64,000 bases of DNA from Heterobilharzia americana (taxonomy: Eukaryota; Platyhelminthes; Trematoda; Strigeidida; Schistosomatidae): positions 52,795,998-52,859,997 of the forward strand of contig OX104129.1 in the NCBI GenBank assembly GCA_944470555.2. The letters run 5' to 3'. Each line of letters starts with the position of its first letter. Position 1 is the first letter of the stretch. The position numbers were made by a program, and so were the translations under genes. The notes beneath the pieces were generated by a model. The model was not told where the DNA came from, did no database searches, and worked only from the letters and a program-made list of their open reading frames with translations. Of this stretch, positions 46,669-57,192 are shown one piece after another.

Positions 46669-48036
46669 CTAATTAACGAACTCGGCGTATCGCTTGGGCC
46701 AATGTACACGCCTCCCAGCACGTGTAGAGGTTACTGGATCAGTGTTACTAGACGTGGCTCTTTTAGAAGGTTCAGGATACGCGCGACTAAACGAGTCTGT
46801 TAGGGAGTCCGGCGGCAAGGGTTTTTCTAGTTGTGTCGGTGTAGAGGAAGGCGGGTCGTCCTCTATATAAGCTGCCTTCAAACGATCGACACTTATAGAA
46901 TCCTGCCGTCCAGATCTGTCAATGACGAAAAACTTTTCTTTCCTACTGAGAACCTTGAAGGGTCCGTCGTATGGTGGCTGTAAGGGCTTACGTACACCGT
47001 CACAACGCACAAAGACGTGAGTGCAATCTTGGAGTCTTTTATCCAGCTGCACCCGTCTACACTGTATCCGTGTGGATGAGGGTTGGAGGCGACGCATGTG
47101 TAACTTAAGAGTTTGAGCATAGCCATGGATATCGGTAGGAGTTGGGTCACTGCAGTCTGAAGCGACCATCTCACCCGGCAAACGTAAGTTACTACCGTAA
47201 ACTAACTCAGCAGGTGTACACTGTATATCAGTCTTGAGTGTAGAACGGATGCTGAGAAGAACCAACGGCAGAGACTCAGTCCATTTCATATTGTCGACTG
47301 CCATTAGTGCGCTCTTAAGGTGTCGGTGGAATCGCTCGACCAAACCATTGGAAGCTGGATGATATGCGGTAGTGCGGATGCGTTTGCATCCCAACAGATT
47401 CATCAGCTTCTGGAAGGTAGCGGATTCGAACTGTTGGCCTCTGTCGGTTGTCACGGTGGAAGGGCATCCAAACTGTGAAACCCATCCTTCGACGAAAACC
47501 CGACTTACTGTTTCGGCAGTAATGTTAGACAGTGGGATGGCTAACGGCCAGCGAGTAAACCTATCGACACATGTCAGTAGGTAACTATATCCATCGGAGG
47601 GTGGAAGTGGGCCGACAATGTCTAAGTGGACATGAGCGAATCGTGAGTCAGGTTTGGCGAAAGTTCCAAGTGGTGGGATGTTGTGACGATTCACCTTGGA
47701 ACGTTGGCACTGAATACATGACCGTGTCCAGTTTCGAACATCACGGTTAATACCAGGCCAAACAAACCTAGCAGATATGAGCTTGTCAGTGGCGCGGATG
47801 CCAGGATGTGAAAGATTGTGCAAAGCATCAAAAACATGCTTACGCAAGGATAAAGGAACAACCGGTCTGGGTGTGCCTGTGGAGGTGTCGCACAATATTG
47901 ACACTTCACTGTTCAGGAGCGGTAACGCTGTATCTTCAGAGAGGATGAGTGTTGAAGTTTTCCAATCTCCTCGTCTGAATCCTGAAGTTCGGCAATCTTC
48001 CGTAAGTCGACTGCTCGAGGCAAAGTAGTGGTGCAA
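46669..48036 (-). CDS. Gypsy element 2 integrase (C-terminal pol)
   Basis: Open for 455 codons; the first about 30 are probably out-of-frame lead-in. It inserts the element's cDNA into chromosomes. The zinc finger is H-x3-H (HNLSHPGIRATDKL) with CIQC. The catalytic triad lies in HLDIVGPLPP, TTDRGQQFE and NGLVERFHR, and all three acidic residues are present. The C-terminal PPYDGPFKVLSR is a GPY/F-type module. No obvious defect inside the domain; it is separated from RNase H by a frame change near 47950. Confidence 0.88.
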   Translation of the reverse strand: MHHYFASSSRLTEDCRTSGFRRGDWKTSTLILSEDTALPLLNSEVSILCDTSTGTPRPVVPLSLRKHVFDALHNLSHPGIRATDKLISARFVWPGINRDVRNWTRSCIQCQRSKVNRHNIPPLGTFAKPDSRFAHVHLDIVGPLPPSDGYSYLLTCVDRFTRWPLAIPLSNITAETVSRVFVEGWVSQFGCPSTVTTDRGQQFESATFQKLMNLLGCKRIRTTAYHPASNGLVERFHRHLKSALMAVDNMKWTESLPLVLLSIRSTLKTDIQCTPAELVYGSNLRLPGEMVASDCSDPTPTDIHGYAQTLKLHMRRLQPSSTRIQCRRVQLDKRLQDCTHVFVRCDGVRKPLQPPYDGPFKVLSRKEKFFVIDRSGRQDSISVDRLKAAYIEDDPPSSTPTQLEKPLPPDSLTDSFSRAYPEPSKRATSSNTDPVTSTRAGRRVHWPKRYAEFVN

Positions 48037-48725
48037 ACGCGAGACAGTGCGTCCGCGACAGGGTTATTCACACCAGAAATATGACGGATGTCCGACGTGA
48101 ATTGCGAAATATAATCTAGGTGACGTAATTCACGCGGTGAATATCTGTCAGTAGTGGTGTGTAAGGCATACGTCAGAGGTTTATGGTCGGTAAAGATGAT
48201 GAAGTCACGACCTTCCACAAAATGACGAAAATGTTTCACTGAGGCATATATGGCGAGCAGTTCCCTGCCGAAAGTGCTGTACCGCATTTCGCAGGTGGAT
48301 AACTTCCGGGAGAAGAATGCAACTGGGATCCAAGTGTGATCCGAAAGTTGTTGCAACACAGCTCCAATGGCCGTGTTAGAGGCGTCAACCGCAATGCTGA
48401 GAGGTAGGTTTACGTCTTGATGCACCAGCATCGTGGCGTCTGCTATTGCGGTTTTGATCTTGCGAAATGCTTCTAGTGCCTCAGGAGTCAAGCTGAAAGT
48501 TTTACATTTACTTTTCAGCAGGTCGGTCAGTGCAGTCAAAATGTGTGCACATTGGGGAATGAAGCGACGATAATAGCTCACCATACCCAGAAACACACGC
48601 AGAGCTTTAAGTGACGCTGGGACTGGGAAGTCTTGGATCGCCTGTACCTTTTCAGGTAGTGGGCGAATGCCTTGCTCGTCGATAACGTGTCCCAAAAATT
48701 TTAGTGAACGAACGCCAATTGGCAT
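47913..48725 (-). CDS. Gypsy element 2 RT connection and RNase H
   Basis: 270 codons. [14 protein letters not shown] and [13 protein letters not shown] are the RT thumb motifs. RNase H residues lie in [17 protein letters not shown] (Asp), [15 protein letters not shown] (Glu), FTDHKPL (Asp) and VADALSR (Asp). It is joined to the RT palm upstream by a frame change near 48710 and to integrase downstream by another. It degrades the RNA template during cDNA synthesis. Confidence 0.87.
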   Translation of the reverse strand: MPIGVRSLKFLGHVIDEQGIRPLPEKVQAIQDFPVPASLKALRVFLGMVSYYRRFIPQCAHILTALTDLLKSKCKTFSLTPEALEAFRKIKTAIADATMLVHQDVNLPLSIAVDASNTAIGAVLQQLSDHTWIPVAFFSRKLSTCEMRYSTFGRELLAIYASVKHFRHFVEGRDFIIFTDHKPLTYALHTTTDRYSPRELRHLDYISQFTSDIRHISGVNNPVADALSRVCTTTLPRAVDLRKIAELQDSDEEIGKLQHSSSLKIQRYRS

Positions 48726-49831
48726 TTGGCCAGGTTGACTGTCATCGAATGCTCTGACAGTCTGGCGAAAACCTGTTTCAAGTGGTTAAAATGGGTGTCT
48801 TCGTCTGGACTAGCGATTAGTATATCGTCTAGGTAGGCATAGGCGAAATCGAGTCCACGTAAAACATCGTGAATAAAACGTTGGAAGGTTTGTGCTGCAT
48901 TGCGAAGACCAAAAGGCATACGGAGGAACTCAAAAAGACCAAACGGTGTAATGACGGCTGTCTTGGGAACATCATCAGGATGAACCGGGATCTGATGATA
49001 TGCACGCGTCAAGTCAAGCTTACTGAAGATAACCGAGCCTTTTAAAGATGCAGTCAAGTCGTGAATGTGAGGGACTGGGTAACGATCTGGAATCGTTTTA
49101 GCGTTGAGCCTTCGGTAGTCACCACAAGGCCTCCAGTCCATGCCATTGTTCTTGGGTACCACATGCAAGGGTGAAGACCATGGACTGTTGGATGGTCTGA
49201 TTATTCCCATTTCAAGCATGTGTTCGAACTCGGCTTTTACAGCACGCAGTTTCTCCGGGGATAATCGCCGTGGTTTCGCAAATACTGGAGGGCCAGTCGT
49301 CGTTATGTGATGAGAAACGTTCGAAGTCACACAAGGGACACAACGACTTGGCTTAAAGACATCCGGAAAGGACTGAATGATAGACGCATAGGGACTAGAA
49401 GCGTCCGTCGTGCAGTACACGGGACTGAGGGGCGGCGTCTTTGTGACTATACCGGAAACAGAGAGTGTTGTGGTAGAATCTATCAACTTATGCTTGCCAG
49501 CATCTACCAGCAGCTGATAGTGCTGCAAGAGATCCATACCAATAATGCCGGTGGTCACATCTGCCACTATGAAAACCCAACGAAAGGGACGACGCAATCC
49601 AAGGTTGAGATCGAGGAATCTCCGACCATAGGTTGTGATGGGCGAACCGTTGGCGGCACGAAGTTGCAGAGACATTGGCCGCAGACGCTCTTCCTTCGTA
49701 GGTGGGATGACGCTAGCTTCTGCCCCAGTGTCAACTAGGAAGCGTATCCCAGAATGTCGATCAGTGACGAAGAAGAGGCGACATGGAAGTGGCTCGCCAG
49801 CGACGTTAGTCGCCGTCACGTGCTGGCTCAC
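48701..49831 (-). CDS. Gypsy element 2 protease and reverse transcriptase palm
   Basis: 376 codons. The retropepsin loop [14 protein letters not shown] has its Asp near residue 34. RT follows with [13 protein letters not shown] (motif A Asp), [18 protein letters not shown] and [10 protein letters not shown] (active site at about 333-336). All key residues are present, unlike in the palindromic element, where motif A is deleted. The frame ends just after the fingers/palm at CQLAFVH and continues in another frame. Confidence 0.9.
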   Translation of the reverse strand: MSQHVTATNVAGEPLPCRLFFVTDRHSGIRFLVDTGAEASVIPPTKEERLRPMSLQLRAANGSPITTYGRRFLDLNLGLRRPFRWVFIVADVTTGIIGMDLLQHYQLLVDAGKHKLIDSTTTLSVSGIVTKTPPLSPVYCTTDASSPYASIIQSFPDVFKPSRCVPCVTSNVSHHITTTGPPVFAKPRRLSPEKLRAVKAEFEHMLEMGIIRPSNSPWSSPLHVVPKNNGMDWRPCGDYRRLNAKTIPDRYPVPHIHDLTASLKGSVIFSKLDLTRAYHQIPVHPDDVPKTAVITPFGLFEFLRMPFGLRNAAQTFQRFIHDVLRGLDFAYAYLDDILIASPDEDTHFNHLKQVFARLSEHSMTVNLAKCQLAFVH

Positions 49832-50178
49832 ACGTTTCCCGCCTGGTTAGCCTCGAAGGTGCAAGGTCGAGTGCACTTTTTGGCATTGGCACCATAACGT
49901 TTATGGTACCAGCACAACCTGGGTTGGGATTGTCGCGATTTGGAACGTCTGCTATCGGTACGGGAGGCAGACCTGTTGCGCGAGCGAGACGTGCGACCTT
50001 TGTAAGAACTACCAGACCGCATTTCGTTCCTGATGCTGCACAACTCTTCATACAATTTTGAGATGTGAGTTATAACATCGAAACTTGTTGGCTCAACAGC
50101 CGAGGGAGGATGTGGGTTTGGACGAATCCGTGGCAGTAGACAGTGCAGCTGAGATACTAGTGTTGGGTTTCGTAGCAT
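49828..50178 (-). CDS. Gypsy element 2 Gag nucleocapsid part
   Basis: A basic Arg/Ser-rich stretch ([20 protein letters not shown]) precedes [18 protein letters not shown], a zinc-knuckle-like C-x2-H-x8-C-x3-C motif. The same pattern (CWFHNTYGDEARKCRKPC) occurs in the palindromic element, so it is a lineage feature. The frame overlaps the protease start by about 4 bases and differs from that of the capsid part. Confidence 0.8.
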   Translation of the reverse strand: MLRNPTLVSQLHCLLPRIRPNPHPPSAVEPTSFDVITHISKLYEELCSIRNEMRSGSSYKGRTSRSRNRSASRTDSRRSKSRQSQPRLCWYHKRYGANAKKCTRPCTFEANQAGNV

Positions 50179-50668
50179 CCACAGCTCTGTCAGCCGCTTC
50201 CGCCAACTCTATTAAGGGACACTTATGGAAGGGTGCGAGGATCCCTTGAACCGACTGTGGTAACCTCTGTAACCACAGTTGCTTGAGAAATGCTTCATCA
50301 ATGTTGAAGTCAGCAATCAGCTGCTTCATCTGACGAAGCAGTTGCGTCGGCTTGCGATCACCCAGATGCACATCCCTGAAAAGTTCTTGCACTTTCTGCT
50401 GGTCAGTAAGTGCAACACGTTTGATGAGGGCGGTTTTGAGGCGATCGTAAAGATTCGGTGCTGGGTCATCTAGCACATCTGACACGTCTTCAATCACATT
50501 TTCCGGTAAGCTGACGATGACTAAGTTGGACTTAGTTTCTTGTGATTGAATGTGTCTCAAGGCAAACTGAGCTTCCACATGGGAGAACCATGCAGATGGT
50601 CTGTGGGCCCAGAAGGTGGGAAGCTGGAGGGTTATGGCCATCTGCGCAGTCGAGTCGTTATCCGCCAT
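50093..50668 (-). CDS. Gypsy element 2 Gag capsid part
   Basis: 191 codons from ATG at 50668 (MADNDSTAQMAI), about 190 bases downstream of the PBS. LPTFWAHRPSAWFSHVEAQF and the helical segment DRKPTQLLRQMKQLIADF are typical of Ty3-type capsid proteins. The last about 30 codons overlap the nucleocapsid frame, so a frame change lies between about 50093 and 50178. Confidence 0.85.
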   Translation of the reverse strand: MADNDSTAQMAITLQLPTFWAHRPSAWFSHVEAQFALRHIQSQETKSNLVIVSLPENVIEDVSDVLDDPAPNLYDRLKTALIKRVALTDQQKVQELFRDVHLGDRKPTQLLRQMKQLIADFNIDEAFLKQLWLQRLPQSVQGILAPFHKCPLIELAEAADRAVDATKPNTSISAALSTATDSSKPTSSLGC

Positions 50669-50831
50669 TGATCAGGGAATTAACGAGGCACGATAGTGAT
50701 AATAAAAAAATTACAATGCAAAAATAACCAATGAGGAGTGCAATAATAAAAAAAAACGCTAGACGTGCCAAAAACAAAATAGGCCAGACAAATCAACGCA
50801 AGAGAACAAAGGTACTAGACAAAATAAGAAG

Positions 50832-50850
50832 TGATACTCGGGCTCACCAA
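50832..50850 (-). other. Probable primer-binding site of Gypsy element 2
   Basis: Minus strand TTGGTGAGCCCGAGTATC lies 4-5 bases inside the 5' LTR end (…CCTACA). The TGG start fits pairing with a tRNA 3' CCA. The palindromic element has the related TTGGTGAGGCCGACGTG near 32656. The tRNA species was not determined. Confidence 0.6.
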
Positions 50851-50854
50851 TTTT

Positions 50855-51251
50855 TGTAGGGATGCGTGTTACAATTCCGTAACGTTTGATCAACCCTACT
50901 TAATTTGATGTGCTCTAGTACCTGCTTAACCAGTACTTTACCTAACGTGTAAGTACTGGTAACAAAACACAAATCAAAAGAACTGATACGCAATGTATTT
51001 AAAGGAGCTATGTATTTAAGGTAAATGTAATAATAATGAATGAGGGAAAAGTTTAATCAACTTATCTGGCTTGTAAGGCTGAACTAGGGACTCGGAGTAC
51101 GTGCGTGGTGATCAGCACAATGGAGCGCAAAAATGGCGTCCAAGCCTGCTCGGATGCATGCTCGTTAAAACAAAACTTAAAACACCCTAAGCATCCGGAG
51201 GCAAGCTAGAGATTTATTTAGTTAATTTAATTTAAACTATTTATTTTAGCC
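50855..51251 (-). repeat. 5' LTR of Gypsy element 2 (truncated)
   Basis: 397 bases matching 45606-46002. The 35 bases corresponding to 46003-46037, which contain the LTR start, are absent, and array sequence follows directly at 51252. The U3 start of the promoter-bearing LTR is therefore lost. Confidence 0.9.
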
Positions 51252-51715
51252 AACTCTCTCCTATCATATCCATATATATTATTTATATATAATATATATA
51301 TATATATATATACTTCATCACTAGATAAGATGGACAGTACACCTGTGAGTGCCAGACACCAGCCCACTATCAACATCACTGCACTCTCAAGCATACCAGC
51401 ATTCACCTCACCTGGATTCCATTGGTGAGTTGACACAAGCCACTAGTGTTGTAGTCCTAGTACTATTATCATTAATACTCTTATTATCGTTGTTATCATT
51501 ATTGGTAGTAGAAGTAGTAGGCTGTCACCATGATGAGGAGATGATGATCACGACGATGATTAGGATGGTGATGCTGATGATGCTTATGATGATGCTGATG
51601 CTGATGATTCTGGTGTAGTTGAGTCGGTGGATCAGGTGACACTAGTGAATGCCAGGACGGACGGACGGGTGGATGGATGGATGGATGTATGTATGAATGG
51701 ACGGATGATTGGGAC

Positions 51716-51762
51716 AATATGGAACGCTTCACGATTTTGCGTGTCATCCTTGCGCAGGGGCC

Positions 51763-51802
<40 letters not shown>

Positions 51803-51819
51803 ACCGCCGAAGCGAGTAC
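51716..51819 (-). ncRNA. U6: U6 snRNA sequence, copy 8
   Basis: Identical by eye to copy 1, in the first unit right of the Gypsy element. The AT microsatellite of this unit is interrupted (tatattatttatatataat). Confidence 0.9.
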
Positions 51820-52108
51820 GATCATCACACACAACACACGCACACTTACACCCACAAAACTGCAAATATCAATTCATCCCACATTCACACATCTTGCACA
51901 AAACTCCATCAACCAACCACAGTCAATATGAACACACGTCACACTGCATCACGCCATCACAAATCCAACACAAACCATCTGTCGACTACCACGTACACCT
52001 GCTCACACACACTCCATCCTCCACCGCATATCAGTAGTATATCCATCACATGACAATAAAAGCAAAACCAACAACAATTGCCCCATCACAACAAATACAT
52101 ACATACGC

Positions 52109-52139
<31 letters not shown>

Positions 52140-52656
52140 CCCGATACAATGACACACAAAGAAAGCAACACCGAAACACCTGAACACACCCGAATCATGC
52201 CTGCACCCACAACACAGGCAGAATATACACCAACTCTCTCCTATCATATCCATATACATATATATATATATATATATATACTTCATCACTAGATAAGATG
52301 GACAGTACACCTGTGAGTGCCAGACACCAGCCCACTATCAACATCACTGCACTCTCAAGCATACCAGCATTCACCTCACCTGGATTCCATTGGTGAGTTG
52401 ACACAAGCCACTAGTGTTGTAGTCCTAGTACTATTATCATTAATACTCTTATTATCGTTGTTATCATTATTGGTAGTAGAAGTAGTAGGCTGTCACCATG
52501 ATGAGGAGATGATGATCACGACGATGATTAGGATGGTGATGCTGATGATTCTGGTGTAGTTGAGTCGGTGGATCAGGTGACACTAGTGAATGCCAGGACG
52601 GACGGACGGGTGGATGGATGCATGCATGTATGTATGAATGGACGGATGATTGGGAC

Positions 52657-52703
52657 AATATGGAACGCTTCACGATTTTGCGTGTCATCCTTGCGCAGGG
52701 GCC

Positions 52704-52743
<40 letters not shown>

Positions 52744-52760
52744 ACCGCCGAAGCGAGTAC
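52657..52760 (-). ncRNA. U6: U6 snRNA sequence, copy 9
   Basis: Identical by eye to copy 1. The tetranucleotide block next to its 3' end carries a gatgcatgcatg variant shared with copy 12. Confidence 0.9.
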
Positions 52761-53049
52761 GATCATCACACACAACACACGCACACTTACACCCACAAAA
52801 CTGCAAATATCAATTCATCCCACATTCACACATCTTGCACAAAACTCCATCAACCAACCACAGTCAATATGAACACACGTCACACTGCATCACGCCATCA
52901 CAAATCCAACACAAACCATCTGTCGACTACCACGTACACCTGCTCACACACACTCCATCCTCCACCGCATATCAGTAGTATATCCATCACATGACAATAA
53001 AAGCAAAACCAACAACAATTGCCCCATCACAACAAATACATACATACGC

Positions 53050-53084
<35 letters not shown>

Positions 53085-53601
53085 CGATACAATGACACAC
53101 AAAGAAAGCAACACCGAAACACCTGAACACACCCGAATCATGCCTGCACCCACAACACAGGCAGAATATACACCAACTCTCTCCTATCATATCCATATAC
53201 ACATATATATATATATATATATATACTTCATCACTAGATAAGTTGGACAGTACACCTGTGAGTGCCAGACACCAGCCCACTATCAACATCACTGCACTCT
53301 CAAGCATACCAGCATTCACCTCACCTGGATTCCATTGGTGAGTTGACACAAGCCACTAGTGTTGTAGTCCTAGTACTATTATCATTAATACTCTTATTAT
53401 CGTTGTTATCATTATTGGTAGTAGAAGTAGTAGGCTGTCACCATGATGAGGAGATGATGATCACGACGATGATTAGGATGGTGATGCTGATGATTCTGGT
53501 GTAGTTGAGTCGGTGGATCAGGTGACACTAGTGAATGCCAGGACGGACGGACGGGTGGATGGATGGATGGATGTATGTATGAATGGACGGATGATTGGGA
53601 C

Positions 53602-53648
53602 AATATGGAACGCTTCACGATTTTGCGTGTCATCCTTGCGCAGGGGCC

Positions 53649-53688
<40 letters not shown>

Positions 53689-53705
53689 ACCGCCGAAGCG
53701 AGTAC
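53602..53705 (-). ncRNA. U6: U6 snRNA sequence, copy 10
   Basis: Identical by eye to copy 1. Confidence 0.9.
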
Positions 53706-54539
53706 GATCATCACACACAACACACGCACACTTACACCCACAAAACTGCAAATATCAATTCATCCCACATTCACACATCTTGCACAAAACTCCATCAACC
53801 AACCACAGTCAATATGAACACACGTCACACTGCATCACGCCATCACAAATCCAACACAAACCATCTGTCGACTACCACGTACACCTGCTCACACACACTC
53901 CATCCTCCACCGCATATCAGTAGTATATCCATCACATGACAATAAAAGCAAAACCAACAACAATTGCACCATCACAACAAATACATACATACGCCAAACA
54001 CACACACACACACACACACACACCCCGATACAATGACACACAAAGAAAGCAACACCGAAACACCTGAACACACCCGAATCATGCCTGCACCCACAACACA
54101 GGCAGAATATACACCAACTCTCTCCTATCATATCCATATACACATATTTATATATATATAATACTTCATCACTAGATAAGTTGGACAGTACACCTGTGAG
54201 TGCCAGACACCAGCCCACTATCAACATCACTGCACTCTCAAGCATACCAGCATTCACCTCACCTGGATTCCATTGGTGAGTTGACACAAGCCACTAGTGT
54301 TGTAGTCCTAGTACTATTATCATTAATACTCTTATTATCGTTGTTATCATTATTGGTAGTAGAAGTAGTAGGCTGTCACCATGATGAGGAGATGATAATC
54401 ACGACGATGATTAGGATGGTGATGCTGATGATTCTGGTGTAGTTGAGTCGGTGGATCAGGTGACACTAGTGAATGCCAGGACGGACGGACGGGTGGATGG
54501 ATGTATGGATGTATGTATGAATGGACGGATGATTGGGAC

Positions 54540-54586
54540 AATATGGAACGCTTCACGATTTTGCGTGTCATCCTTGCGCAGGGGCC

Positions 54587-54626
<40 letters not shown>

Positions 54627-54643
54627 ACCGCCGAAGCGAGTAC
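54540..54643 (-). ncRNA. U6: U6 snRNA sequence, copy 11
   Basis: Identical by eye to copy 1. This unit has a private change in the constant block (gagatgataatcacg). Confidence 0.9.
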
Positions 54644-55470
54644 GATCATCACACACAACACACGCACACTTACACCCACAAAACTGCAAATATCAATTCA
54701 TCCCACATTCACACATCTTGCACAAAACTCCATCAACCAACCACAGTCAATATGAACACACGTCACACTGCATCACGCCATCACAAATCCAACACAAACC
54801 ATCTGTCGACTACCACGTACACCTGCTCACACACACTCCATCCTCCACCGCATATCAGTAGTATATCCATCACATGACAATAAAAGCAAAACCAACAACA
54901 ATTGCACCATCACAACAAATACATACATACGCCAAACACACACACACACACACACACCCCGATACAATGACACACAAAGAAAGCAACACCGAAACACCTG
55001 AACACACCCGAATCATGCCTGCACCCACAACACAGGCAGAATATACACCAACTCTCTCCTATCATATCCATATACACATATATATATATATATACTTCAT
55101 CACTAGATAAGTTGGACAGTACACCTGTGAGTGCCAGACACCAGCCCACTATCAACATCACTGCACTCTCAAGCATACCAGCATTCACCTCACCTGGATT
55201 CCATTGGTGAGTTGACACAAGCCACTAGTGTTGTAGTCCTAGTACTATTATCATTAATACTCTTATTATCGTTGTTATCATTATTGGTAGTAGAAGTAGT
55301 AGGCTGTCACCATGATGAGGAGATGATGATCACGACGATGATTAGGATGGTGATGCTGATGATTCTGGTGTAGTTGAGTCGGTGGATCAGGTGACACTAG
55401 TGAATGCCAGGACGGACGGACGGGTGGATGGATGCATGCATGTATGTATGAATGGACGGATGATTGGGAC

Positions 55471-55517
55471 AATATGGAACGCTTCACGATTTTGCGTGTC
55501 ATCCTTGCGCAGGGGCC

Positions 55518-55557
<40 letters not shown>

Positions 55558-55574
55558 ACCGCCGAAGCGAGTAC
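55471..55574 (-). ncRNA. U6: U6 snRNA sequence, copy 12
   Basis: Identical by eye to copy 1, in the last unit. Shares the gatgcatgcatg variant with copy 9. Confidence 0.9.
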
Positions 55575-55863
55575 GATCATCACACACAACACACGCACAC
55601 TTACACCCACAAAACTGCAAATATCAATTCATCCCACATTCACACATCTTGCACAAAACTCCATCAACCAACCACAGTCAATATGAACACACGTCACACT
55701 GCATCACGCCATCACAAATCCAACACAAACCATCTGTCGACTACCACGTACACCTGCTCACACACACTCCATCCTCCACCGCATATCAGTAGTATATCCA
55801 TCACATGACAATAAAAGCAAAACCAACAACAATTGCCCCATCACAACAAATACATACATACGC

Positions 55864-55904
<41 letters not shown>

Positions 55905-55967
55905 GATACAATGACACACAAAGAAAGCAACACCGAAACACCTGAACACACCCGAATCATGCGTGCA

Positions 55968-56604
55968 GCATCGAGGAATTTTCGGTGTGTCATTTGAAAT
56001 TATGTAGGTGAAGGATTGACGATTAGAATCGTGAATTTGCTTAATGCAGTTTCGGAGATATTTGGACAGTGCTTTGATCCGGGGAGAGGTGATACGTGAA
56101 GGAATCGGTTTCAGAAATTCCGAGACTTTTTATGGGAACAGTTTGTTTAGGGTCGTATAATGTCGCACGTTATAAACATTCATTCAGAAATAATTTTTTC
56201 GCTGTCTATTGGAGCTTTGATGACGATATCTAGTATGACATTGAGACGTTTATCAACGGAAACTCCAACTTAGAAAATAACTTATTTGCACCATCTATGT
56301 TCGATGGGCACAGGAGTTACTTTGGATATGCCATTGATAAAGTTCAAGCTATATTCGATAAAATGAAGTAGATAACCAACCTTCAAACCGTGGTTCGTCA
56401 GTGAGAATTTCACTAAACTTACCAAGGTTTCAACAGTCGAACATTACACAACGCTTATACAACATTGAAGGCAGGCAACTGTCTGGAACGCAAACTTGTA
56501 ATTACTTGTTAAATTAAATTGCTAGAGTTAAGATATTTCGAATCAACAACGTAACTTCAAAAGTTGTTTTCCAAATTATTATCATTAGCTATGGATCAAT
56601 GAGT
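55968..56604. other. Non-coding sequence right of the array
   Basis: Unique-looking AT-rich DNA without a supported gene. Confidence 0.5.
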
Positions 56605-56719
56605 GACTTTAAAGGCCACCCTAGCAACAACGGAAATCAACAATTAGACTTCTGTAGTTTATTAAAATGGAGAAACCTAATTGGTTATTTCGATCGCTGC
56701 TAAGGTGGCCTTTAAAGTC
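56605..56719. mobile_element. MITE-like inverted-repeat element, copy 2
   Basis: 115 bases with strong terminal inverted repeats (GACTTTAAAGGCCACC at the left; its complement at the right end with few mismatches), extending imperfectly to about 45 bases per arm. Related to 3254-3387. Confidence 0.65.
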
Positions 56720-56868
56720 CTTCCGATCAACATCTGAACAGTTCGGTTCCCTTAGGTAAATTCTCATCACCGCAGGCTTATATGTATGTCATTTGTTCTC
56801 TAACGTACACACTCAAGTATGACTCAAATTACACACTTGCTGTAAGGACACAGTTTTACGTAAAACAT
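56720..56868. other. Non-coding spacer
   Basis: Nothing recognised. Confidence 0.4.
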
Positions 56869-57192
56869 TGTTAGTGATCTGAACATTTTTAACTTGTCAT
56901 TTTCACAGCATGACTAGTAGTTTATTTTCTGCCCCCATTTGTAATGTAATTCGCGGATTGGTTAATCCTTACTAATACTATGTCGATGCCTCAATTTGTG
57001 GACAAGGTGATGTTCCATGTGTATACATACTTACATGTTTTTGAATTAATGAATTGATTATCCTCGGGGGAATAAGCTCTCCCATCCAGCTTCGGTCTTC
57101 TCTATTCGTCTCGGGTTGCAGTCGGTGGCTCTTGCGTACGAAGTTAGCTGTCAGTTAAGCGTGTGTATTATATCCGTTCGGAATATATAACA
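56869..57192 (+). repeat. Solo LTR related to the Gypsy relic in NUP88 intron 3
   Basis: 324 bases beginning TGTTAGTGATCTG and ending ATATATAACA, collinear with 9627-9943 over its length (AACATTTTTAACTTGTC; AATTCGCGGATTGGTTAATSCTT; GTTAGCTGTCAGTTAAGCGTG). No PBS or coding sequence follows, so it is a solo LTR. Confidence 0.7.

Larger units (their letters stand above)
45606..51251 (-). mobile_element. Ty3/Gypsy LTR retrotransposon (element 2) inside the U6 array
   Basis: 5.65 kb with the order 5' LTR - PBS - gag - nucleocapsid - protease - RT - RNase H - integrase - PPT - 3' LTR on the minus strand, the Ty3/Gypsy order. LTRs are about 99% identical over the shared 397 bases, so insertion is recent. 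The coding region is spread over several frames. It belongs to the same lineage as the palindromic element at 32.4-36.8 kb but is clearly a different subfamily. The outer 35 bases of the 5' LTR are missing, together with about 27 bases of the array unit. Confidence 0.95.
51252..55967. repeat. U6-bearing tandem array, block 2 (5 units)
   Basis: Units start at 51252, 52232, 53175, 54116 and 55050; lengths are 980, 943, 941, 934 and 918 (last one cut). These units share marker bases not seen in block 1: gtgttgtagtcc where block 1 has gtgtagtagtcc in all five; units 10-12 also read gataagttgg instead of gataagatgg. The right edge is at about 55967, after gaatcatgcgtgca. Confidence 0.97.

Noticed and set aside
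49307..49850. Plus-strand open frames across 49.3-49.85 kb
   Set aside because: Shadows of the minus-strand protease/RT coding sequence.
38845..55967. Many open frames of 60-149 codons on both strands of the array (for example frames starting MDQVTLVNARTDG, MPDTSPLSTSLH and VCVCVC-rich ones)
   Set aside because: They repeat with the unit, run through microsatellites and the U6 sequence in several frames at once, change length with repeat number, and show no domain.
38845..55967. CRISPR array
   Set aside because: Units are about 950 bases with near-identical content, not short repeats with unique spacers, and the surroundings are eukaryotic.
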